Source: Candidatus Fermentibacteraceae bacterium
GTDB lineage: Bacteria; Fermentibacterota; Fermentibacteria; Fermentibacterales; JCC-6
DNA length: 6,133 bases
NCBI GenBank assembly: GCA_021162285.1
Contig: JAGGYZ010000039.1
Coordinates: 1 to 6,133, forward strand
Reading direction: 5' to 3'
Shown: positions 1 through 4,639 of the stretch, piece by piece
Position numbering within the stretch: position 1 is the first letter of the stretch
Layout of the letters: each line of letters begins with the position of its first letter
The notes under the pieces: generated by a model
The model's input: the letters and a program-made list of their open reading frames with translations, nothing else
Databases searched by the model: none
What the model was told of the DNA's origin: nothing
Translations under genes and position numbers: made by a program

Positions 1-615
1 AGGCCGGGACCACTCCAGGGTAAGTTTCCCGCCGGATAAAGAGCCCTTCACCATTCCGCTTCCACCCATGGAAACAACCACCCAGGCTGCCATGCCGGTA
101 AAAGCGACAACTGCTCTGTACGGATCGGAACACTTCGCCGCGTAGGAGAGAGCCATTTTATCCAGACCGTCGGAAACAACGCTTCTACCGCATGCAGCCT
201 TCAACAGAATCAGACATTTCCTGACAACATCACCGTTGAATGACGAACAGTCTCCAGAGGGTATTGAACCGGCGAGATCACGGAGATAGTCTACCACAGA
301 ACCGGTAGCAGCTCTCGCACCCGCAATCTTTGGTTCTGCCTTTTCCAAGTCGGGCATAAGCATAGAGGCAAGATCCAGATTTCCCAGAACTCCAACCATG
401 AGATTGTTGTTGTTGTGGATAAAGTAGGGAAGCAGCAACCCCAGAAATGTTCCGCTGTACATCTCCGGATTAACAGACAGTGCGGCATAACGCAGCAATC
501 CTTCAGTGGTGGCGGTGTCAAATCTGCCCGGGCAGTTTACAGTGTAAAACCCGGGAGACAGCCTGTCATACTCTACAGGCGACTGAATATCGAGGAACAC
601 CGGCTTATCCATCAT
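1..615 (-). CDS. Unrecognised protein downstream of rarA, 3' end beyond the window
   Basis: The first 205 residues are visible with no stop before the window edge. The start is an ATG-ATG doublet at 615-610, preceded on the minus strand by an AGGA-type ribosome binding site. The start lies inside the last codons of rarA (11-nt overlap), so the two are very likely translated as a coupled pair. I recognise no family or catalytic motif. The protein begins MMDKPVFLDIQ, has a hydrophobic stretch at about 54-66, a run of four Asn at 68-71 (from an AAC/AAT repeat), several scattered Cys (28, 123, 134, 142, 162), and a second hydrophobic, Gly/Met-rich segment at about 168-189 followed by a Gly/Ser-rich turn. 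These segments look like buried core rather than clear transmembrane helices. Coupling to rarA hints at a shared expression need, but no function can be assigned. That it is a real gene is well supported by the SD, the overlap and the long open frame. Confidence 0.82.
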   Translation of the reverse strand, partial: MMDKPVFLDIQSPVEYDRLSPGFYTVNCPGRFDTATTEGLLRYAALSVNPEMYSGTFLGLLLPYFIHNNNNLMVGVLGNLDLASMLMPDLEKAEPKIAGARAATGSVVDYLRDLAGSIPSGDCSSFNGDVVRKCLILLKAACGRSVVSDGLDKMALSYAAKCSDPYRAVVAFTGMAAWVVVSMGGSGMVKGSLSGGKLTLEWSRP

Positions 616-1939
616 TCTGCTTCCTTTCATTCTCCCTGGCTTTTTTTCTTGCAGCTTTCCATCTGCTGATTTCTTCGGAGATTCTGGCCTCCCTGCCGTT
701 CTTTGAGGGAGAGTAAAACTCTGTTTCTTCCATACTGTCCGGAAAATTGTTGTGTGTTACAATACCACTGTCCAGACTGTGTGCGTACTGGTAACCTTTT
801 CCGTACTCAAGTTTCTTCATCAGTGCTGTGGGAGCATTTCTCAAGTGGCGGGGAACCCCCGGACTGCCGTGGGAATTAACCGACTTCAGCACCTTCTTCC
901 ATGCTTTGTAAACACTGTTGGATTTAGGCGCAGTTGCAAGGTAAACAACTGCTTCAGCAAGGGCGAGATCACCCTCAGGGGAACCCAGAAACCTGTATGC
1001 GTCAACTGCTCTCATAGCAATTGTCAGTGCCGACGGATCCGACAGCCCTATGTCTTCTGTTGCGAACCTTATCATCCTGCGCCCAATGTACAGCGGGTCT
1101 TCGCCTGAAACCATCATTCTTCCAAACCAGTACAGAGACGCATCAACATCACTGGAACGCATTGATTTGTGTAGAGCGGAGATAAGATTGTAGTGCTCCT
1201 CGCCGGAATTATCGTAAAGCAGTGGAGCAGACTGTACAAGTTTAACTGCCATCTCCCCCGTTACTGCAGACTCTCCTGCAATACCTGTAAGCTGTTCAAG
1301 CATGTTGAGGCATCTTCTTGCGTCTCCGTCCGCAGCAGATGCCATTACCTCAACTGCTTTCAGGCTCACAGAAACTGAACATCTTTCACGATACGCATCG
1401 CTTGAAACAACTCTGTTGATAAGAGAAGCAAGGTCATCTTTCTGAAGAGGCTTCAGCACGTAAACGGAACATCTGCTTAGAAGAGGAGCATTAACATGGA
1501 AAGACGGGTTCTCGGTTGTTGCCCCCACAAGACGAATCGTTCCGTTCTCCACATGGGGCAGAAAGGCATCCTGCTGACTTCTGTTGAACCTGTGAATTTC
1601 GTCTACAAAAAGCATGGTACCCTGCCCCTGTTCCCAGCGCAGGGAGGCCTCGGCTACTATTTTCCGTACATCTTTAACGCCGCCTGTAACAGCACTGAAC
1701 CTTACAAAGTGCTCCTCAACATGGTCTGCAACGATAAGAGCAAGAGTGGTTTTGCCACAGCCTGGAGGCCCCCAGAAGATGAATGACCCAAGAGAGCCGG
1801 TTTCAAGTGAACGGCGAAAAGACGCCTCAGCCCCAAGCAGCTGTTGCTGCCCTGCAACCTCCTCAATGGTTCCCGGGCGGAACAGCTCGGCAAATGGAGC
1901 GGAAACACCGCTCGTATCTGTAAACAGAGTTTTTTCCAT
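605..1939 (-). CDS. rarA: Replication-associated recombination protein A (RarA/MgsA), AAA+ ATPase
   Basis: A complete 444-residue AAA+ ATPase of the RarA/MgsA/WRNIP1 family. It acts in the cytoplasm at stalled or gapped replication forks; the family is related to clamp-loader subunits, forms tetramers and interacts with SSB. Visible motifs: an N-terminal RPxTxxEVxGQxxLLG block at about 21-36, Walker A GPPGCGKT at 57-64, Walker B LFVDE with following IHRFN at 110-119, sensor 1 GATTEN at 139-144, arginine finger SR at 155-156, and sensor 2 GDARRCLN at 205-212. The C-terminal half holds the MgsA oligomerisation region with the typical GEDPLYIGRRMIRFATEDIGL-type block and a HLRNAPT segment. Length matches the family (about 430-450). 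I chose the ATG at 1939 because homologues begin close to this point. An in-frame GTG at 1966 adds nine residues but has no SD. The ATG itself lacks a properly spaced SD (AAGAGA abuts it), while a -10-like hexamer sits 6 nt upstream. Its stop overlaps the downstream gene. Confidence 0.96.
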   Translation of the reverse strand: MEKTLFTDTSGVSAPFAELFRPGTIEEVAGQQQLLGAEASFRRSLETGSLGSFIFWGPPGCGKTTLALIVADHVEEHFVRFSAVTGGVKDVRKIVAEASLRWEQGQGTMLFVDEIHRFNRSQQDAFLPHVENGTIRLVGATTENPSFHVNAPLLSRCSVYVLKPLQKDDLASLINRVVSSDAYRERCSVSVSLKAVEVMASAADGDARRCLNMLEQLTGIAGESAVTGEMAVKLVQSAPLLYDNSGEEHYNLISALHKSMRSSDVDASLYWFGRMMVSGEDPLYIGRRMIRFATEDIGLSDPSALTIAMRAVDAYRFLGSPEGDLALAEAVVYLATAPKSNSVYKAWKKVLKSVNSHGSPGVPRHLRNAPTALMKKLEYGKGYQYAHSLDSGIVTHNNFPDSMEETEFYSPSKNGREARISEEISRWKAARKKARENERKQNDG

Positions 1940-2126
1940 TCTCTTAATATAAAGCACAGAAACCACATTGAAAGGGCACTGAAAGCCAGGTGAAAATCAG
2001 TCTCCAACAACAGTGAACTGCTCTGTAAAGCTGTTACCGCCTGTTTCCATCCGACAGAAGTAGAATTGGTGTCGCCACCTTCTTCATTTACAAACACATC
2101 CGGAAGATCACTTCCTTCTCACCCTG
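1940..2126. other. Intergenic region between the SatD-like gene and rarA
   Basis: These 187 bp hold the presumed rarA promoter at the right end of the minus-strand transcript and a small perfect hairpin (GGAAG/CTTCC, 2102-2115, 4-nt loop). One minus-strand frame is open across the whole stretch and continues out of frame over rarA, with hydrophobic content near its end. It has no SD and no recognisable similarity, so I do not call it a gene. Confidence 0.5.
1946..1973 (-). promoter_or_regulatory. Possible leaderless promoter of rarA
   Basis: On the minus strand TATATT (1946-1951) matches the -10 consensus in five of six bases and ends exactly 6 nt before the rarA ATG at 1939. A transcript starting at the usual distance would therefore begin at or next to the start codon. 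The -35 is weak: TTTCAA (1968-1973, spacer 16) is the best candidate. The missing SD and the -10 placement support this; the poor -35 argues for caution. Confidence 0.38.
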
Positions 2127-2702
2127 TCACAAAAGGTTGTTTTCAGCATTACAACCCCTGATAGTTGCAGCAATCCAGTTGAGTGCTGGTTTAACAGCAG
2201 GCCATCCTGCGTTCTTAAGGTGTTTGTGCACAGCTTGCTGCGATATTCGCTCGGGTTCCCACATTGATGCAATCTTTAGCTGTGTCAGATTTTGAAGAGA
2301 AAGGCAAACAGCCTTTGCCTGAGGTCTGGTCCAGTGCCGAATAAGGGCGTCAATTACCCCGAGCATTGCTGTAATCCCCGGGTCTGATGGCCCGAAACCG
2401 GATACACTCATGCCTGGTAATTGATTTCGAATTTTGTCCAGGCGTTTGCCGGACAGTTCGTATGCTTTACCACCGCCAGCCGAAGACTCACCGTGAGGGA
2501 AGAAATCAATTGAACCGAATCCGAGTGCAATCGAAGAATTCAACGGAATTCCAAATGTATCATAACTTTGAATGATTAGCGACGCCCGAGAGTATAAAAC
2601 TGCACGGGCTGCAGCGGTGATATCACTCACAACGAAAAGGTTGGCTTTAAACCATACATAACAACAATGTATAAAGAAATGTGGTAGATGACACTGAACC
2701 AT
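2127..2702 (-). CDS. SatD-like protein with C-terminal helix-turn-helix, probably N-terminally truncated
   Basis: The 191-residue frame resembles the middle and end of SatD-family proteins. Residues about 28-45 (ITAAARAVLYSRASLI) match the helix after the usual GDxFQ motif. Residues about 52-93 show the hydrophobic-G-x-G strand (IALGFGSIDF) and the Gly-rich GGGKAYELSGKRLD block. Residues about 118-168 hold the RHWTxxQ helix and a helix-turn-helix with TQLKIA and ISQQAVHKHLKNAGW; the spacing between its helices is about three residues longer than in the standard motif. The first 22 residues are Cys/His/aromatic-rich and unlike the family, the ATG at 2702 has no SD, and about 60 residues normally carrying GDIVxSR and GDxFQ motifs are missing. 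The putative start also lies within the promoter of the divergent DUF4258 gene. The simplest reading is a 5'-truncated remnant with an otherwise undamaged frame. It could still be a short expressed HTH protein from an unseen start. Family assignment is by pattern only. Confidence 0.6.
   Translation of the reverse strand: MVQCHLPHFFIHCCYVWFKANLFVVSDITAAARAVLYSRASLIIQSYDTFGIPLNSSIALGFGSIDFFPHGESSAGGGKAYELSGKRLDKIRNQLPGMSVSGFGPSDPGITAMLGVIDALIRHWTRPQAKAVCLSLQNLTQLKIASMWEPERISQQAVHKHLKNAGWPAVKPALNWIAATIRGCNAENNLL
2131..2156 (-). terminator. Weak hairpin with T-run at the 3' end of the SatD-like gene
   Basis: On the minus strand, GGTTGT (2156-2151) and ACAACC (2140-2135) form a 6-bp stem around a 10-nt loop, followed directly by four T (2134-2131). 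Two flanking G-U pairs could lengthen it. It overlaps the last codons of the gene, with the stop at 2127-2129. The stem is short, so termination would be inefficient; this is a candidate only. Confidence 0.33.
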
Positions 2703-2723
2703 TCAGGTTGTAGTATTGTGATA
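2688..2723 (+). promoter_or_regulatory. Promoter of the DUF4258-DUF2283 operon, apparently leaderless
   Basis: ATGACA (2688-2693) matches the -35 consensus in five of six bases. After a 17-bp spacer, TAGTAT (2711-2716) matches the -10 in four of six. The next 6 nt end exactly at the ATG of the DUF4258 gene (2723), so the expected transcription start coincides with the start codon. There is no SD near that ATG, which agrees with leaderless translation. The spacer contains an inverted repeat suited to repressor binding. Confidence 0.55.
2694..2706. promoter_or_regulatory. Inverted repeat between -35 and -10, candidate operator
   Basis: CTGAA-CCA-TTCAG is a perfect inverted repeat with 5-bp arms and a 3-bp centre, lying wholly within the 17-bp promoter spacer. 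That is the typical position for an autorepressor site of a TA operon. The DUF2283 protein, alone or with its partner, is the natural candidate ligand, but this is inference. Confidence 0.42.
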
Positions 2724-2953
2724 TGAGAGAATCAAAACACTTTACTGATATGCTGGTAGAGAGAGGAATCAAGAAGGAATGGGCAAAGTTGGCCCTGGAT
2801 TCTCCCGATAGAATAGAAAAAAAAGGTGATGGCACCAGGCATTTAATAAAACGTATCCCGGAATTTGGGAACCGTTGGTTAAGGGTGATTGTAAATACTG
2901 CTACCGTGCCGGAAACGTTAATAACAGCTTTTTTTGACAGGAGAGTGAGGTGA
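2723..2953 (+). CDS. DUF4258-like small protein, putative toxin of a TA pair
   Basis: A 76-residue basic protein with the DUF4258 pattern: an N-terminal HF (6-7), RGI (14-16), a short helix ending in DSPDRIE (26-32), the central strand HLIKRIPEFGNRWLRVIVN (about 40-58) and the C-terminal TAFFDRR signature (68-74). The family is small, compact and often encoded next to a DUF2283 protein, an arrangement widely read as a type II toxin-antitoxin module. The toxin role, probably an RNase-like or RelE/BrnT-like action, is inference and not visible as a catalytic motif. The gene opens the only plus-strand operon in the window, and the DUF2283 gene begins 4 nt after its stop. It has no SD, but the promoter -10 lies 6 nt before the ATG. 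A run of eight A at 2817-2824 encodes part of the Glu-Lys-Lys at 32-34 and could slip. The frame is intact. Confidence 0.8.
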   Translation: MRESKHFTDMLVERGIKKEWAKLALDSPDRIEKKGDGTRHLIKRIPEFGNRWLRVIVNTATVPETLITAFFDRRVR

Positions 2954-2957
2954 TACA

Positions 2958-3158
2958 ATGAGAATAAGAGTCAACAAAGAAAGTAATTCTTTGTATTTTC
3001 GACTTGATGAAAACAGGATTGTAGAATCCGAAGAAATCCGCCCTGGTGTTGTTCTGGACTTCGACGAGAATGATAAAGTGATCGGCATAGAGTTTCTCAA
3101 CATATCCAGCCGGGCAACTGAAGAAGAACTCTCCAACCTTCAATTTCTAACTTCATAA
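2958..3158 (+). CDS. DUF2283 family protein, putative antitoxin partner of the DUF4258 protein
   Basis: A complete 66-residue DUF2283 protein. The family pattern is clear: an N-terminal strand MRIRVNKESNSLYFRL (1-16), then IVESEEIRPGVVLDFDENDKVIGIEFLNISSR (21-52), with the diagnostic E-E-x-R-P-G-V and D-x-x-G-I-E-x-L elements. The C-terminal 14 residues are acidic and probably helical, a plausible segment for wrapping the partner. The start ATG at 2958 has a strong SD (GAGGTGAT, overlapping the upstream stop), so translation is coupled to the DUF4258 gene. Gene order is putative toxin first, antitoxin second, the reverse of many classical TA operons but common for this pair. No DNA-binding domain is obvious, so how the operator would be read is unclear. 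The antitoxin role is inferred from family context. Confidence 0.82.
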   Translation: MRIRVNKESNSLYFRLDENRIVESEEIRPGVVLDFDENDKVIGIEFLNISSRATEEELSNLQFLTS

Positions 3159-3252
3159 TCAACAACAACTTCAAAAATAAATACAGTAGAACCGCGAGCT
3201 TCGTTACCGATAAGCAGGTTTACACTGTCTACTGAATTGAAGCGTTGGGCAA
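3159..3252. other. Convergent intergenic gap between the DUF2283 gene and the lone antitoxin
   Basis: These 94 bp separate two convergent genes. The gap is too short to hold the toxin normally found after an antitoxin of the kind at 3253-3477. It has no T-run terminator. A 7-bp inverted repeat with a 37-nt loop (3184-3190 and 3228-3234) is present, but its significance is doubtful. Confidence 0.45.
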
Positions 3253-3477
3253 TTACAAAACATATTCTTTGACCCTGGCGAATACCTCATCGCCTGGGAT
3301 GGCTTTCACTTTGCCTGATCGCAATTCAGAAAGACGATGTTTTGCGGTATTAATCCAAGTCTTGTCAATCTCCGGGGAGGGGGCATAGAGAAAACGAAGA
3401 AGGCGATATATTATTATGGTTCTTTCCTCTACAGGCAGAGATTCTGCTTCCTTTAGTATTTCTTTAGCGCCCAACAT
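3253..3477 (-). CDS. Addiction module component (unstable antitoxin family), orphan
   Basis: A 74-residue protein of the putative addiction module component type (Unstab_antitox-like, usually paired with a RelE/ParE toxin). Recognisable pattern: an N-terminal helix with EAESLPVEERTIIIYRLL (10-27), then W41 followed by AKHRLSELRSGKVKAIPGDEVFARVKE (45-71), matching the family's W-x-x-EaxRRxxExxSGxVxxipgeeV block. The ATG at 3477 has a near-perfect AAGGAGG SD (3489-3483) with a 5-nt spacer, so the gene is probably well translated. The usual toxin gene should follow immediately. Instead the stop is 94 bp from the end of the convergent DUF2283 gene, and no toxin frame fits. It may be a solitary survivor of a decayed module, or may counter a toxin elsewhere. 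It is not in the same operon as the DUF4258-DUF2283 pair. Confidence 0.85.
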   Translation of the reverse strand: MLGAKEILKEAESLPVEERTIIIYRLLRFLYAPSPEIDKTWINTAKHRLSELRSGKVKAIPGDEVFARVKEYVL

Positions 3478-3541
3478 AACTGCCTCCTTCAGGCTGATTC
3501 ATCCAGATAAAAAAAAGGAAATTCTAATTGTCGGTACTTGC

Positions 3542-3551
3542 AGCAATTGCT
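3542..3551. promoter_or_regulatory. 10-bp perfect palindrome upstream of the lone antitoxin
   Basis: AGCAATTGCT is self-complementary over all ten bases. Its position, about 65 bp before the antitoxin ATG, fits an operator, but no clear promoter hexamers frame it and a palindrome of this length can occur by chance. Confidence 0.25.
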
Positions 3552-3725
3552 CCATCTTTCGGCATACAACAAAGAGTGGTAATAAATGCCTGACACGACC
3601 ATACCGCACATATTCCGGGCAAATGATATTGAACCTCTACCCTGTGATACCATTCAATAAAGTCTCAGACGCGGCAAAGAAAGAGGAGAAAAACAAGAAT
3701 TTCCAGAGCCACTGTATGAACTTGT

Positions 3726-3762
3726 CACAAACGCCTGGGTGTGGGCTTATGCGGTGTTTGTG
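3726..3762 (-). other. Hairpin immediately downstream of the DUF4097 gene
   Basis: CACAAACGCC (3726-3735) and GGTGTTTGTG (3753-3762) form a 10-bp stem with one mismatch (a G-U pair if read on the plus strand) around a 17-nt loop. On the minus strand it begins 2 nt after the stop codon of the gene at 3765. No T-run follows, so it is not a standard intrinsic terminator. It could be a 3'-end stabiliser or part of a Rho-dependent end. Confidence 0.4.
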
Positions 3763-3764
3763 CA

Positions 3765-4487
3765 CTATTCTCCGCTGCTGAAATACACAACCACCACATC
3801 GCCGTTAACGGTTTGAGCAACCACCCTGTTCTCCCCTGTTCCGTCCGTCGCGATACTGTTTTCGTATTCAAGGCCGTTAAGAGACAAGTCTCCGTTCACA
3901 GTTTCCGCGCTGATTCCCAGGTCAGAAGGTATCCTGAGAATAATATCCCCGTTGGTTGTTTCTGCAATCAGCTGGTTGCTCTGCAGGGGCAGAATGGCAC
4001 TGATATCACCATTTGTGGTTTCAAGGCAGTCTGAACTGGATGCTACAACTGATATATCTCCGTTGGTGGTTTCTGCATTGACTGTTTCAACTCCGGTTAC
4101 AGTGATGTCACCATTGGTTCCTTCAACTGAGACTGCATAGTGCATGCTGTCGGGAATAGACACAACAATATCAACCGAGCAGAACGATGACAGCCCGGAA
4201 GGATAATCAACCGTCACAGAAAGCATTGATTCCTGATGGTCAAATCTGATTTCAAGACCTTCAGGTACGCCTTTTGCCGAATCACCGTAAACAAGCGTCT
4301 TGATCTGAACTGAATCAGAATCCCATACGGAAACCTCAATGTCGCCATTGGTATTCTCAAATGTAAGTTCAGAACCAGGCTTCACATCATACACACTGGT
4401 TTCCTCTGCAAGCAGATCATGCTGGAAACTTACAACACATGATCCGAAAAGAAGAACAGCTGCAATCACACACAATCCAGTTTTCAT
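3765..4487 (-). CDS. Secreted DUF4097-type protein with seven N-G-D turns (putative beta-helix)
   Basis: A 240-residue exported protein of the DUF4097 ('putative adhesin') kind. The N-terminus MKTGLCVIAAVLLFGSC has a charged start and hydrophobic core. C17 could be a lipidation site, but Phe at -3 is non-canonical, so ordinary signal peptidase cleavage is equally possible. The body is a string of beta-strands punctuated by N-G-D turns, usually as E-T-T-N-G-D-I, at 47-49, 125-127, 142-144, 159-161, 179-181, 198-200 and 228-230. Spacing of 17-20 residues in the middle five fits one coil of a right-handed beta-helix per repeat. The region between the first and second copies (about 53-120) is a non-repeat insertion with C103. 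The ATG at 4487 is chosen over one at 4505 because AAGGAG sits 5 nt before it. It is separated from the upstream lipoprotein gene by a terminator, so it is its own unit. The substrate or ligand is unknown. Confidence 0.85.
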   Translation of the reverse strand: MKTGLCVIAAVLLFGSCVVSFQHDLLAEETSVYDVKPGSELTFENTNGDIEVSVWDSDSVQIKTLVYGDSAKGVPEGLEIRFDHQESMLSVTVDYPSGLSSFCSVDIVVSIPDSMHYAVSVEGTNGDITVTGVETVNAETTNGDISVVASSSDCLETTNGDISAILPLQSNQLIAETTNGDIILRIPSDLGISAETVNGDLSLNGLEYENSIATDGTGENRVVAQTVNGDVVVVYFSSGE

Positions 4488-4539
4488 AATTGCTCCTTCA
4501 GACAAAGTTCTATCTGTTCACATACCAGCCATTCAGAAC

Positions 4540-4569
4540 AATATATCCGGTTCTTCATTGACAATACAA
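4540..4569 (-). promoter_or_regulatory. Possible promoter of the DUF4097 gene
   Basis: On the minus strand TATATT (4540-4545) matches the -10 consensus in five of six bases. TTGTAT (4564-4569) lies 18 bp upstream as a weak -35 with three matches. The pair falls just after the upstream terminator and leaves a leader of about 45 nt that carries the AAGGAG SD. Only the -10 is persuasive. Confidence 0.35.
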
Positions 4570-4577
4570 ATATTTCA

Positions 4578-4613
4578 TCCAAACACAACGGGTGCCCTGT
4601 GAAGGACACCCGT
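4578..4613 (-). terminator. Intrinsic-type terminator after the acidic lipoprotein gene
   Basis: On the minus strand a GC-rich 10-bp stem (4613-4604 with 4597-4588, one G-U pair) closes a 6-nt loop and is followed by the T-rich tract TTGTGTTT. It lies 27 bp after the stop of the lipoprotein gene, as expected for the end of an apt-lipoprotein transcript. Confidence 0.72.
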
Positions 4614-4639
4614 CTTTAAAGGATCAATTGCTGAAAAGC

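Larger units (their letters stand above)
3478..3764. other. Gene-poor region upstream of the lone antitoxin
   Basis: 287 bp with no convincing coding sequence on either strand. It must hold the antitoxin promoter (minus strand), for which I see no good consensus match. Visible elements are a run of eight A on the plus strand at 3509-3516, a perfect 10-bp palindrome AGCAATTGCT at 3542-3551 about 65 bp upstream of the antitoxin ATG, and a long-stem hairpin at 3726-3762. A 54-codon minus-strand frame (3489-3653) has no SD and resembles nothing I know. Confidence 0.5.

Noticed and set aside
752..1108. Plus-strand frame opposite rarA
   Set aside because: Antisense to the conserved C-terminal half of RarA, with Cys-rich random composition.
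1940..1966. Upstream GTG start for rarA adding nine residues
   Set aside because: No SD before it, the added residues are not family-like, and the ATG at 1939 fits the usual RarA N-terminus.
1702..2097. Minus-strand frame of 131 codons crossing the rarA upstream region
   Set aside because: More than half is an out-of-frame shadow of rarA, it has a GTG start without SD, and the intergenic part has no recognisable similarity.
2647..2958. Minus-strand frame opposite the DUF4258 gene
   Set aside because: It is antisense to a family-supported gene and has no SD or motif.
3184..3234. Inverted repeat CAGTAGA / TCTACTG between convergent genes
   Set aside because: 7-bp arms with a 37-nt loop and no T-run are too weak to call a terminator or attachment site.
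3141..3259. Open minus-strand frame after the orphan antitoxin, considered as a toxin remnant
   Set aside because: It has no start codon, runs into the antisense of the DUF2283 gene, and shows no RelE/ParE-like pattern.
3489..3653. 54-codon minus-strand frame just upstream of the antitoxin
   Set aside because: No SD, aromatic/Cys-rich, no similarity; the frame ends within the antitoxin SD but is probably chance.
3416..3781. Plus-strand frame of 121 codons
   Set aside because: It overlaps the antitoxin and DUF4097 genes in antisense, lacks an SD, and its composition is Cys/Lys/Ser-rich without any motif.
3790..4365. Regularly spaced short repeats considered as a CRISPR-like array
   Set aside because: Repeats are degenerate, in frame, and explained by the N-G-D coils of the DUF4097 protein.
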